64,000 nt of DNA from an uncultured Muribaculaceae bacterium. GTDB lineage: Bacteria > Bacteroidota > Bacteroidia > Bacteroidales > Muribaculaceae. The position numbers and the translations under genes are program-made. Where the stretch lies: NCBI GenBank assembly GCA_944321685.1, contig CALUMH010000001.1, positions 124,001-188,000 of the forward strand, in the 5' to 3' direction. Under the pieces are notes generated by a model. That model did no database searches and had not been told where the DNA came from. It worked only from the letters and a program-made list of their open reading frames with translations. Positions 39,867 through 48,860 of the stretch are shown one piece after another; position 1 is the stretch's first letter, and every line of letters begins with the position of its first letter.

Positions 39867-40478
39867 TTATTTCATTGCCTCATCTTTCTCGGGATGAGCA
39901 GCAAGGAAGTCGGCAATCTTTTCCTGACGGTTCACTCCGCCAAAGAAACGTTCCACCTTAATTTTACGTTGCAACTGCATCAAGCCGTAAAACATTGCCT
40001 CGGGGCGCGGCGGGCAACCAGGAATATACACATCGATGGGTATGAGCTGGTCAACACCGTCAACCACGCAATACGAACCCTTGAACGGGCCTCCCGACAC
40101 GGCACAACCGCCACAAGCTATAGCATATTTGGGTTCGGCAAGCTGTTCCCACAAGCGCACCAATGCCGGAGCCATACGGTGCACGATGGTACCTTGCACC
40201 ATGATATAGTCGGCCTGACGAGCCGAGTTACGGGCAACCTCGAAACCGAAACGCGCCATGTCGTGACGCGCAGCACCAAGGTGCATAAACTCAATTGCAC
40301 AACAGCTTGTACCGAAACACAAAGGCCACAACGAGTTGGCGCGTCCCCAGTTGATTAATTTATCAAACTGGCCCACCACCACATTGGTTCCGCTTGCATT
40401 CAGTTCTTCTACAAGTTTATCAATATATTCGTTATCCTTGAAGTCTTCGCGCTTCATGTTTTTTATCTTCACTTCCAT
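39867..40478 (-). CDS. nuoB: NADH-quinone oxidoreductase subunit B (cluster N2)
   Basis: A 203-residue subunit starting at MEVKIKN (ATG at 40476-40478), chosen because the reading frame further upstream overlaps nuoA and has no family similarity. Overlap with the nuoA stop is 10 nt. N2 cluster ligands are visible in GTSCCAIEFM, CGGCAVSGG and IPGCPPRPEA. The protein passes electrons to quinone. Confidence 0.95.
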   Translation of the reverse strand: MEVKIKNMKREDFKDNEYIDKLVEELNASGTNVVVGQFDKLINWGRANSLWPLCFGTSCCAIEFMHLGAARHDMARFGFEVARNSARQADYIMVQGTIVHRMAPALVRLWEQLAEPKYAIACGGCAVSGGPFKGSYCVVDGVDQLIPIDVYIPGCPPRPEAMFYGLMQLQRKIKVERFFGGVNRQEKIADFLAAHPEKDEAMK

Positions 40479-40843
40479 TGCAATGCTCCTTTCCGCCAAG
40501 CATAAGCAAGGCCTAAAATCAACACTACCAAGAACACCAAAACGCTCAACAAGCCGTTGGGGCCGAGACTGCGGCACACGGCAGCCCACGGGAAGAGGAA
40601 CACAGTCTCCACGTCAAACATAAGGAACAAGATTGCAAACAGGTAATAACCCACCTTAAATTGCACCATGCTCTCGCCACGCGTTTCAACACCACACTCG
40701 TAAGGTTCACCTTTTTGCAAGGAGAACGACCGTGGAGAAATCAACCGCGCGATTATGAGTGCCGCGGCGACAAGACCAATTCCTGTCAACAGTGCAACGA
40801 CCATCAACGTCGTGCTTTGAATACCGAATACTGATAATTCCAT
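40469..40843 (-). CDS. nuoA: NADH-quinone oxidoreductase subunit A
   Basis: A 124-residue membrane subunit with three helices. The conserved loop PYECGVE and the FKVGYYLFAILFLMFDVETVFLFPWA segment are diagnostic. It is the first gene of the long minus-strand block. The leader before it is about 320 nt and contains a terminator-like hairpin ending about 45 nt before the start codon. Confidence 0.95.
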   Translation of the reverse strand: MELSVFGIQSTTLMVVALLTGIGLVAAALIIARLISPRSFSLQKGEPYECGVETRGESMVQFKVGYYLFAILFLMFDVETVFLFPWAAVCRSLGPNGLLSVLVFLVVLILGLAYAWRKGALQWK

Positions 40844-40886
40844 ATCTATATACTACTTTCTGTATTTATATTTTCTTGTTGTCGTT

Positions 40887-40953
40887 AAATAAAAAGAGAT
40901 GGCTTTCGCGGGTATGCCTGCACTTTGCATGGCGGCTCCCTACTGCCCATCTC
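40887..40953 (-). promoter_or_regulatory. Terminator-like hairpin in the nuo leader (attenuator or end of a small RNA)
   Basis: On the minus strand GAGATGG (40953-40947) pairs with CCATCTC (40902-40896), with an internal ATGC/GCAT stem, and is followed directly by TTTTTATTT. Transcription started at the upstream box would meet this hairpin before nuoA. Translated on the minus strand the region reads AGIPAKAISFYL, a peptide I recall from many spurious small ORFs in Bacteroidales, which would hint at a conserved noncoding element. The 580-bp gap 40844-41422 contains this element and the two promoters listed; nothing else was recognised. Confidence 0.6.
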
Positions 40954-41168
40954 GTCATCTCGTTTATTTTCCCATCCGAACATGCACCCTGTACACCCAT
41001 TTCACACCATTCATTATCGTGATGGCATATAACGGACCGCAATATGTGATTTTGTCGCTGCACAGGTTAAATTGTTTAGTTTTCGGTTAAGTATATCACA
41101 ACACGTTGATTTCCACCACAATGCCACTTCGCAGCACTAAGTGATGTAAGGTGTTGTTAATTATTGTG

Positions 41169-41176
41169 CAAATATA
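41169..41176 (-). promoter_or_regulatory. Promoter -7 box of the nuo-atp block
   Basis: The minus strand reads TATATTTG (TAnnTTTG). It is 326 nt before the nuoA start codon, so the implied leader is about 320 nt. No other exact -7 box was found between here and nuoA. Confidence 0.55.
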
Positions 41177-41410
41177 GCAAATGTTTTCTTTTCAGCCGAA
41201 AGATATAAACCTTAATATTTGTCAATTTTATTATGTTATGCAACAGCAAAATTGGTACAAATATCTATACTACCCGAAAAACGACTTTGAAATCTGCTTA
41301 AATCCAATTCTTTCCAAATGCGATATGATAAAACATGTATAATTTCCATGTAACCACATTGCCCTGCTTTTTCACTAAATATTGTGATTGCGGAGATGCC
41401 GATTTGATTG

Positions 41411-41418
41411 TAATTTTG
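41411..41418 (+). promoter_or_regulatory. Promoter -7 box almost touching the TonB receptor start codon
   Basis: TAATTTTG matches TAnnTTTG, and TTG at 41388-41390 is 20 nt upstream, a good -33 spacing. The start codon at 41423 is only 4 nt after the box, so a transcript from here would have no leader or almost none. Confidence 0.5.
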
Positions 41419-41422
41419 CGGC

Positions 41423-43690
41423 ATGAAAAAATTTACCGATTTGAGACGCGCACTCATTGCAAGCATAACAGTCATTTTGGCCGCAGCAATGACATTCCAT
41501 TCCGTTGCCGAGGCTCTGCCTGCCGATTTCACGGTTGATTCAATAATATCGCTGGGAGAATTGTCGGTTACTGCCATCAAATACGGCGACGGCTTTAAAA
41601 ACAAGGCCATCGCATCAACCACGATAGGCAAGCGCGAAATAGAACGATACCGCATATACTCGTTCAAAGACGCAAGCGCAATGATTCCCAACTTCTACAT
41701 CCCCGACTATGGTTCTCGCATGACATCTTCGATATATATGCGCGGACAAGGCACCCGCATCGACCAGCCTGTCGTGGGCATGAACATCGACAACGTACCT
41801 ATCATGACCAAGGAAAACTACGACCTTGACTTGCTCGACATAGAACGCATCGAAGTGCTGCGCGGCCCGCAAAGCGCATTGTTCGGCCGCAACACCATGG
41901 CCGGAGTGATTAACGTGACCACGCTGTCGCCTTTCAACTACCAAGGCTCGCGTGCACTGCTTTCATATTCAAGCGGCAATTCATTCAGGATAGGTGTATC
42001 AACCTATCACCTGATTAACGACCGGTTAGGACTATCAGTAGCCGGCGGATATTCTTCTTCCGACGGTTTTTTCACCAATAATTACACCGGCAGCAAACTT
42101 GACCACGAAAAGATTGGCGAAGGCCGTGCAAAGTTGCAATGGAATGCCCGTGAAGACTTACGCATCGACAATGTGCTGTCGTTCTCGATTTCCAGGCAAG
42201 GAGGATACCCCTATGAATCGGCTTCACGCGGAGAAATAAGCTACAACGACACTTGTTTCTACCGCCGCACGAACATCAGCGACGGACTGACCATGGAACT
42301 TTCTCGTGATAATTACAAAATGACAAGCATAACATCATACCAGTATCTCGACGACAACATGACACTCGACCAGGACTTCCTGCCTGTGCCATATTTCACA
42401 CTCACACAGAAGCGTAAAGAGCACGTATTGACCCACGACCTGACATTCCAATCGCCGGACGGAAACGACAAGGCATACTCGTGGCTTGCAGGATTTTTCG
42501 GATTTTACAAACGGACATTGATGGACGCTCCTGTAACTTTTAAAGAAATGGGCATCGACAGCCTGATACTGAAACACAGGAACCTATATAACCCCGACTA
42601 CCCTATCGTGTGGAATTCTCCTCAATTTGTCCTGAACAGCAATTTCAAAACACATAACTTCGGACTCGCCCTGTACCACCAATCGACCTACAAACTTGAC
42701 CGGTGGACTTTCACCGCCGCGCTGAGGCTCGACTTTGAATACAACAGGCTTGATTACGTGAGTTGGTGCAATACCGGCTACGACATCATAAATGCTGCCG
42801 ACGGCTCGATATACAGGCACGACGATGTAAACATCAACGATCCCGGAAGCCGCACCAAGACATTCCTGCAACTATTGCCCAAGGTATCGATCTCTTACAA
42901 ATTCGACACACCGCAGCCGATATCGGTTTTCGTATCGGCGGCAAAAGGATACAAGGCCGGCGGATTCAATACACAAATGTTCAGCGATGTACTGCAACAG
43001 CGGCTCATGAATTACATGGGATTTGGCTCAAGCTACAAGGTGGAAGACATCATAGCCTACAAGCCCGAAAACAACTGGACTGTAGAAGCCGGGGCACATG
43101 CCGAATGTTTCGGCGGACGCATTCGCACCGACCTGTCGGCATTCTATATCCACGCCACCGACCAACAGCTCACCATGTTCCCCGACGGCAACACAACAGG
43201 GCGCATAATGACCAATGCCGGACGTTCACGCAGCTACGGAGTGGAAGCAGCGATACGAGCCAATCCCACCGACCGGCTGTCGATTTCAATAAGTTACGGT
43301 TTTACCGATGCCAGGTTCATCGACTTTGACAACGGGCGTGAAAATTATTCGGGCAATTTTATCCCTTATGCCCCCAAAAACACTATCTTTGCAGCAGCGA
43401 ACTATACCTTGCCTGTCAACAGCACTTGGCTTGGCAGCATCACATTCGATGCCCATGCCCGTGCCGTGGGTGAGATATACTGGAACGAAACCAACGATGA
43501 GAAGCAGCCCATGTATTGCCTGCCGGGAGCATCAGTGACTCTGTCCGGACGGCATTATTCGCTCGAACTGTGGGGCGAAAACCTTAGCAACACCGATTAT
43601 CGCACATTCTACTTTGTGTCGATAGGAAACGCATTCTTCCAGCGGGGTAAGCCTGTCACCGTGGGTGCGACATTGAGATTAAACATATAA
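41423..43690 (+). CDS. TonB-dependent outer-membrane receptor (non-SusC type)
   Basis: A 755-residue receptor. The signal peptide is about 1-32 (LIASITVILAAAMTFHSVAEA). The TonB-box-like segment LGELSVTAIK precedes the plug (DASAMIPNFYIPD, MRGQGTRIDQPVVGM, IERIEVLRGPQSALFGRNTMAGVINV), followed by the barrel. It lacks the carboxypeptidase-regulatory domain and SusD partner of PUL porins and looks more like siderophore, haem or vitamin receptors. It forms an operon with a lipoprotein gene 16 nt downstream. The ligand is unknown. Confidence 0.92.
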   Translation: MKKFTDLRRALIASITVILAAAMTFHSVAEALPADFTVDSIISLGELSVTAIKYGDGFKNKAIASTTIGKREIERYRIYSFKDASAMIPNFYIPDYGSRMTSSIYMRGQGTRIDQPVVGMNIDNVPIMTKENYDLDLLDIERIEVLRGPQSALFGRNTMAGVINVTTLSPFNYQGSRALLSYSSGNSFRIGVSTYHLINDRLGLSVAGGYSSSDGFFTNNYTGSKLDHEKIGEGRAKLQWNAREDLRIDNVLSFSISRQGGYPYESASRGEISYNDTCFYRRTNISDGLTMELSRDNYKMTSITSYQYLDDNMTLDQDFLPVPYFTLTQKRKEHVLTHDLTFQSPDGNDKAYSWLAGFFGFYKRTLMDAPVTFKEMGIDSLILKHRNLYNPDYPIVWNSPQFVLNSNFKTHNFGLALYHQSTYKLDRWTFTAALRLDFEYNRLDYVSWCNTGYDIINAADGSIYRHDDVNINDPGSRTKTFLQLLPKVSISYKFDTPQPISVFVSAAKGYKAGGFNTQMFSDVLQQRLMNYMGFGSSYKVEDIIAYKPENNWTVEAGAHAECFGGRIRTDLSAFYIHATDQQLTMFPDGNTTGRIMTNAGRSRSYGVEAAIRANPTDRLSISISYGFTDARFIDFDNGRENYSGNFIPYAPKNTIFAAANYTLPVNSTWLGSITFDAHARAVGEIYWNETNDEKQPMYCLPGASVTLSGRHYSLELWGENLSNTDYRTFYFVSIGNAFFQRGKPVTVGATLRLNI

Positions 43691-43706
43691 AATTATATTC
43701 ACGACA

Positions 43707-44561
43707 ATGAAAAAAACAATTTTATTGCTGCTCGCCACCATCCCTGTGGCATTGACATCATGCCTTGGCGACAGCGAGATGAGCAACACCATGCAACTTA
43801 ACGCCGAAATGGTGCAAATAAAATCAACTGCCGGTGGCACCTCGTCGCTCAATACCGCAAGTTACTATTTTGAAATGGAACTGGCCAATTCGCCATATAT
43901 CAACATTCGCATAAGCGATAAAGACATCTCACAGGTTGCATTCAATATACAAGGGTTGCCTCTGTCGGTTTCCAACAACCTGGGATACACTTTCCATGCC
44001 GAAGCCGTTACCCCCGTCGATGCCAATGGGACACCACTGTCAAACATTGAAATCACCAACCTTTACGGACAATACACAGGGAATACACTCGATATGCGGT
44101 ACACCCTGAACGGCTCCACCCAAATCGTTGCATTTCCCGACGGCGTTACCTATAGCTACAATGAAGTTACCACTGTTGCTCCGGATACCGACCCATACAA
44201 ATATGACGAAAGCCGAGTATCCATGGTTTACCGCATCAATGCCGACTCGGCTTTAGTGGACATGACTATTTCCAACATACGTTTCGTAAGCGAGATGCCC
44301 GTGATGCAATCCATGACATTCCCGAGCATAAAAATCGAACCGTCGATAACAGGCACATTCATTGAACTCAAAGCCGACTCAATAATTCCGGAAATATCCA
44401 ATACTCCATACCCGAGCTATAAAATAACCGATTTTTCGGCAACAATGAACCCGTCGTTCAATGCCTCTTCGTTCTTCCGCGACGAAAATGTATCGGGCAC
44501 ATTCAAATGTATGGGCATGGACGTGTCGTTCAAAGCCCAAATGTTTGCTCCTGCCAACTAA
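43707..44561 (+). CDS. Lipoprotein paired with the TonB receptor, family not recognised
   Basis: A 284-residue lipoprotein with signal peptide ending ALTSC (lipid Cys at residue 19). The mature part is beta-rich with no Cys-rich or catalytic motif. Two similar halves can be suspected, each having a strand pattern ending near VAFPDGVTYSYNEV and MTFPSIKIEPSITG. Its position 16 nt after the TonB receptor suggests a shared function, for example binding the same ligand at the outer membrane. I do not recognise the family. A hairpin follows the stop. Confidence 0.7.
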   Translation: MKKTILLLLATIPVALTSCLGDSEMSNTMQLNAEMVQIKSTAGGTSSLNTASYYFEMELANSPYINIRISDKDISQVAFNIQGLPLSVSNNLGYTFHAEAVTPVDANGTPLSNIEITNLYGQYTGNTLDMRYTLNGSTQIVAFPDGVTYSYNEVTTVAPDTDPYKYDESRVSMVYRINADSALVDMTISNIRFVSEMPVMQSMTFPSIKIEPSITGTFIELKADSIIPEISNTPYPSYKITDFSATMNPSFNASSFFRDENVSGTFKCMGMDVSFKAQMFAPAN

Positions 44562-44588
44562 CCGGTAACTCTCGCAATAACTTAACAG

Positions 44589-44636
44589 AGGGTGTTGCAA
44601 AAATTTCAATATTGTTATTGTATTTTGCAACACCCT
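44589..44636 (+). terminator. Hairpin downstream of the lipoprotein operon
   Basis: AGGGTGTTGCAAAA (44589-44602) and its exact complement (44623-44636) form a 14-bp stem with a 20-nt loop, 27 nt after the lipoprotein stop. Only TTAT follows on the plus strand, so termination strength is uncertain. The 5' arm and loop contain the interspersed repeat also seen at 14451. Confidence 0.6.
44594..44620 (+). repeat. Interspersed 27-bp repeat, copy 2
   Basis: This segment matches 14451-14477 at 24 of 27 positions (C/T changes and one end base). Here it forms the 5' arm and loop of a perfect hairpin; at 14451 the 3' arm is not preserved. Confidence 0.55.
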
Positions 44637-44703
44637 TATCCATACCGGCTTGCCGACCGGGGAACTGCAGCTTGCTACCTGATAATAAGGACAAGCCTCA
44701 CCA

Positions 44704-44743
44704 CAAAAAAATTTCGACCGCGATGGGCATAGCCTCACGGTCG
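44704..44743 (-). terminator. Terminator at the end of PUL 2 (distal)
   Basis: On the minus strand CGACCG pairs with CGGTCG and is followed by AAATTTTTTT. It lies beyond the 44815 hairpin, so the PUL transcript meets two tandem terminators. The 389-bp gap 44562-44950 otherwise contains no gene signal. Confidence 0.6.
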
Positions 44744-44814
44744 GTCGGAAATAAAACGGTACCACCCAAAATTGGGGCTTCCCAACGAAACCTCAATCAA
44801 CACCTTGTAACCAA

Positions 44815-44854
44815 AAGCCTCCCGGCGACAAGCATTTGCCCACCCGAGAGGCTT
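44815..44854 (-). terminator. Terminator at the end of PUL 2 (proximal)
   Basis: AAGCCTCTCGG and CCGGGAGGCTT on the minus strand form an 11-bp stem with one wobble pair, followed by TTTGG. It is about 97 nt after the stop of the CE4-SGNH gene. Confidence 0.55.
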
Positions 44855-44950
44855 CTTTCCAATTTATGGAAACACAAACTACTAAAACAAACCACTAAAC
44901 AAACCTAAAAACTCTAAATAGAAACTAAACAAATATCCTTGCCATATATT

Positions 44951-46510
44951 TTACTCACAGCACAAGCTAACCAAAAACTGTTTTCCCCAGTCCATAATGC
45001 GTTCATGCCCGACTGCATTAAGATGGGCATTGTCGGCACTGCTTTGAAAATAACAAGCCCTGAAAGCAGAATCGTTCGGATTTATTCCGCTTGTCAGTGC
45101 GGCATCGAGCACAGCCACACCATTTTGCCTGCACACTTCCTTAATAATGCCCAACGTTGCCGGGAATCCTTCGTAAGCCACATTCCACGGTGTAACCCAT
45201 CCAATCTTTGACTTTGGGTATTCCTTTTTCAAGCATTTAAGCAACCTGTCGAGACCTTGCCGCAGTTTATCTTGTTTTTCAAGATTTTCGTCTACTATGT
45301 AAGCATCGTTATGGCCTGCAATTATCACTATCAGGTCTGTATCGGTCGGAATGCTTGAATAACGCTGCAAAATGGGCTGCCCATATATTGAATCCCGCTC
45401 AAATACAGCACTGTTACCGTTACGACCAAGATTATAATACTTCATACCGTTCTCTTCAGCCACTTTGCAATGCCACGTTTCACTTACCGGGCAACCATGA
45501 TTGGCTACGTAACTATCGCCTATAAAGCATACGCTTTTTCCACGAAGGATATCATCATCGGCATAACCAATGGTAACCTCCGGGCCAAACGGATTAATAT
45601 CAATCAAGTAATAATCACCTTTGCGCGTCACTTGAAGTGCATGCTCGCCTTGAACGGCTCTTACGCATCTGTCATTGTCAAGCCCTGAAATCTTCAACGT
45701 CAACGGCATTTTAAATACCGAGCTGTCGAGATCGAGAGATGGCTTTACCACAACATTCCCGTCATCTTCCGAAATACTTAATTTCACTGCCTCGCGCTCT
45801 TTGACATAAACCTGTACATTGGAAAATGTATCAACCCATACCGAATCTTGCTGCATGGCAAGTTCGCAAAAGAATTGCCACAGAATCCACGGCTCATCCC
45901 ATTGATCCCAACCGGTATAAATTCCATGCGTCATTGCTACCCCCCACTCGCGATTGTCGATTACATCGCGAAGCCATTTTCGTACCGACTGCAATGTACA
46001 ACCGGAATTACGTTGTCCGAGAGCAAACTGATAGGTACGCGACCCCGTACGGCCTTTTTCACAAGCCGTTTTAACGGCAGCAGTATATGCGTTAAACGGA
46101 TACAAGAAACTCATCGGCTTTATACCGATTTCCTTTATGATCGCCGAATCGTTTTTTTCGATTTCCATAATCACCGAATCCATGCCTGTATAATATAAAT
46201 TCGGGTGGCTCCATGTGTGGCTGCATATTTCATGTCCACCGGCAGCAAGTGAGCGACACTCTTCCCACGTCATGCGAGGTGCATAATGATCATCAATATC
46301 TCCTATATATTTCCCATTGATACCAAATGTACCTTTAAGTCCATAACGGTCGAGATGTGGAGCCACAAGGGTGTAATGTTCCTGCATCCCATCATCGAAA
46401 GTCAAGCTCACGGCACATTGCCTGTCACCAAGATACCTGGCGACATTCACTGTCTGTGCCCCGGCCGATATTACGATAAACATTGATATGACAAATATTA
46501 TTTTTTTCAT
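44951..46510 (-). CDS. CE4 polysaccharide deacetylase fused to an SGNH/GDSL esterase
   Basis: A 519-residue secreted protein from MKKIIF (start at 46508-46510; the frame further upstream lacks a signal peptide). The N-terminal CE4/NodB domain (about 25-235) has TFDDG at 37-41 and SHTWSHPN with His98 and His102, the metal ligands. A beta-rich linker (about 240-320) follows. The C-terminal SGNH hydrolase has GDSY with Ser333, the LGRNGNS block, GHND at 399-402 and DNAHLN with Asp493/His496. All catalytic blocks look intact in both halves. In the galactan PUL it probably removes acetyl groups, from N-acetyl or O-acetyl positions; substrate is inferred. It is the last gene of the operon, 106 nt after the GH5-like gene. 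Confidence 0.85.
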   Translation of the reverse strand: MKKIIFVISMFIVISAGAQTVNVARYLGDRQCAVSLTFDDGMQEHYTLVAPHLDRYGLKGTFGINGKYIGDIDDHYAPRMTWEECRSLAAGGHEICSHTWSHPNLYYTGMDSVIMEIEKNDSAIIKEIGIKPMSFLYPFNAYTAAVKTACEKGRTGSRTYQFALGQRNSGCTLQSVRKWLRDVIDNREWGVAMTHGIYTGWDQWDEPWILWQFFCELAMQQDSVWVDTFSNVQVYVKEREAVKLSISEDDGNVVVKPSLDLDSSVFKMPLTLKISGLDNDRCVRAVQGEHALQVTRKGDYYLIDINPFGPEVTIGYADDDILRGKSVCFIGDSYVANHGCPVSETWHCKVAEENGMKYYNLGRNGNSAVFERDSIYGQPILQRYSSIPTDTDLIVIIAGHNDAYIVDENLEKQDKLRQGLDRLLKCLKKEYPKSKIGWVTPWNVAYEGFPATLGIIKEVCRQNGVAVLDAALTSGINPNDSAFRACYFQSSADNAHLNAVGHERIMDWGKQFLVSLCCE

Positions 46511-46616
46511 AACATAGGGAATTAAAACAGCTTCCCGGAACAAATTACAAACGATGCCCCAAGGAGGCTGTCTGAACAAAATTACAAAACAAACCTATAC
46601 AACCTAAAACACATTA

Positions 46617-48860
46617 TTAATAACCTAAAACTATCTTTTCCACCACAATGCCGCGGTTGGTCTTATTACCTTCGTCATAAAGTTCGCCACGCAACGACAC
46701 TTGCACGCGTTCCATGCCATCCCAATCGGGTTGCACAGCGACGGTAGTTGTCGATTGCGGGTAATAATAATCGCACACACCCGGCCAGTCTTGCGGCAAC
46801 ACCACAGCAGGCATCGGCTTGAGCGAAGAAACCGGCACCTCAATCTCTTCCACATCGGCAGTCAATGGGAATGCCACGCCAAATGCGCGCCCATCCTTAT
46901 CGACAAAGTTCACTATCGCCCGGTCAGTACCATTCAATCCCTTTGCCCAAATCTTGATGGTTCGTGGTGCTACGCCTTTGCGGTTCCACAGGCAGTCACC
47001 GAAGTAGTGCGACAGTGTCACATCATCGGCGGTGCGCCACGATGGGTTAAGGGTAAGATCCTTTACCGACAATTCATAACCGTTGTTCATCCCCGGAGCC
47101 GTCTTTACTAAGCGCACCAAGCATTCAGGACTCTCGAAATTGCGGGAATAAAGTATGCTACCCATTCCTTCGGCGGCATCGAGTATGACGGTGTAATCAG
47201 CCATGTCGTCGGTGGGCTGTATCGTAGTGTACCAATCCTTGGAATTCCAACGGTCGGGCTTGGAAGGTACTGCCACCGGCGACGGCCAACCCTTATACTG
47301 CGCATAAAACTCCTGTTGCGGGTGATCGGCAATGCGGGTTATGCCGTTGTCGTCTATGCGATACTTCCCGGGATAAACCGTTCCCGATACGCTCAATCCG
47401 GGCAGTGAAACGGCCATATCATGCCCGCGGCAATCAGATATTACTTTATGATTATATGCCGACGGGAACTCAAAAGCATCACCCACCGCAATGATGTCAG
47501 GATACAGGTCGAGCGTCCACGAGCCATCATTTTCACGGTCGATGAAATATATGCCGTTGCCACCATATTCCACCATGGGCGACGAGCCTACTCCGGCAAT
47601 ATGACACAACTGCGACAAATCCTTTGGAGTATCGACAGTGTTCCCGGTGTGGTAATACATGTCGCTACTGTTAAGCATTGCAAGATTCTCTTCATAGCTC
47701 ACACGGAAATCCCCGAAACGGCAATTTTCCGAATAATAAGGATTTGGTTCACCCGGGGCAATGCGGCGGGCTATTTCTGCCGCAATCATCGAAGCCACGG
47801 CCTTGCGAGGAGTATAAACCATATTTACAAAATGTGTTTCCCAGCCAAGGTTTTGCGGTGCCGTGCGCAACATATCATACGAAAACATAGCCATAAATTG
47901 GCACCCGCCCCGCACAAATTCACGCACCATCGCCGGAACTTGAATACCATCGACACGATCGGTTGCGTCAAATTCATACACTATGCGCGATTTCCCCTTC
48001 ATCACCGGGTCGAGCAATTGTTCATAACGATCTACACACAGTAATTGGTTACCCTTGATTTCCCTATGATTATTAAGTGCATTGGGATACCAGGCATAGG
48101 TGCCGCCATCTACCTTTGATGACGCAACTATGGGTGCAACCTTGAAATTCTGGCTCACGTTATAAAACGTAAGTTTCTCACAGCCGGTCGAGCGTATGGC
48201 ATCTACCATGCCGTTGATATAATCGGTCATGGCTTCGGGTTGGTCGAGGAATTGCGCTGGTTCGTTAATCACCTCTATGAACAATATATTAGGCTCGTCC
48301 TTTATTCTACGGCCGGAATAACGGTTTGTGTGATTAAGCAATTGCGCGACATAATTCTTTTGAGCTGCCTTGGCCGCAGGGTCGAGTATAAGGTCGGCTT
48401 TTGAAAATGTATTCATAAAGCCGGTATTTGTCGAATCGGTCATCTCGGGCCAGCTCGAATCATATGTAACTATCGGTGAAAGCAACATATAAATACCACG
48501 CTTGGTTGCCTCGTTGATCAAGCGATCAAGCAGGCGTAAATGTTCATTGTCAATCAAGTTTCCTTTTACATCGGTATTCTGCCAGTCGCCCCAAAAGCTC
48601 AGCCGCAAGCCGTTCCACCCCATGCGCTTGAAGTGGTCAAGGTCCTCGGCAATCATGGCATCGCGGTCACCGCCCACATATCCGGCGGCACGGTAGTCGC
48701 AAGCCGAGGGAAGGCAATAATTCGCCCCATACAGAGCCACCCGGCTGTCGTCACCACTCCAGCGTATCACGCCTTCACGGTCCTGGTACACAAGTTCCTT
48801 TCCTTGCAATCCGGCCGCAGCAAGCAGCAGGCACATAAACAATATTGCGTGTCGTTTCAT
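46617..48860 (-). CDS. GH5-like (beta/alpha)8 glycoside hydrolase
   Basis: A 747-residue secreted enzyme (signal peptide 1-20). The N-terminal TIM barrel has clan GH-A features: LYGANYCLPSACDY, MGWNGLRLSFWGDW, the acid/base VINEP with Glu200, and the probable nucleophile Glu296 in RIVYEFD. The C-terminal half is beta-rich and probably carries accessory sandwich modules. Closest recall is the GH5/cellulase superfamily; the subfamily and substrate are not resolved. The start overlaps the SGNH gene by 4 nt (ATGA), so translation is coupled. Confidence 0.8.
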   Translation of the reverse strand: MKRHAILFMCLLLAAAGLQGKELVYQDREGVIRWSGDDSRVALYGANYCLPSACDYRAAGYVGGDRDAMIAEDLDHFKRMGWNGLRLSFWGDWQNTDVKGNLIDNEHLRLLDRLINEATKRGIYMLLSPIVTYDSSWPEMTDSTNTGFMNTFSKADLILDPAAKAAQKNYVAQLLNHTNRYSGRRIKDEPNILFIEVINEPAQFLDQPEAMTDYINGMVDAIRSTGCEKLTFYNVSQNFKVAPIVASSKVDGGTYAWYPNALNNHREIKGNQLLCVDRYEQLLDPVMKGKSRIVYEFDATDRVDGIQVPAMVREFVRGGCQFMAMFSYDMLRTAPQNLGWETHFVNMVYTPRKAVASMIAAEIARRIAPGEPNPYYSENCRFGDFRVSYEENLAMLNSSDMYYHTGNTVDTPKDLSQLCHIAGVGSSPMVEYGGNGIYFIDRENDGSWTLDLYPDIIAVGDAFEFPSAYNHKVISDCRGHDMAVSLPGLSVSGTVYPGKYRIDDNGITRIADHPQQEFYAQYKGWPSPVAVPSKPDRWNSKDWYTTIQPTDDMADYTVILDAAEGMGSILYSRNFESPECLVRLVKTAPGMNNGYELSVKDLTLNPSWRTADDVTLSHYFGDCLWNRKGVAPRTIKIWAKGLNGTDRAIVNFVDKDGRAFGVAFPLTADVEEIEVPVSSLKPMPAVVLPQDWPGVCDYYYPQSTTTVAVQPDWDGMERVQVSLRGELYDEGNKTNRGIVVEKIVLGY

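Noticed and set aside
40866..41063. 65-codon minus-strand frame in the nuo leader
   Set aside because: It starts at a non-ATG codon and runs through the terminator-like hairpin. The region is better explained as a structured RNA leader.
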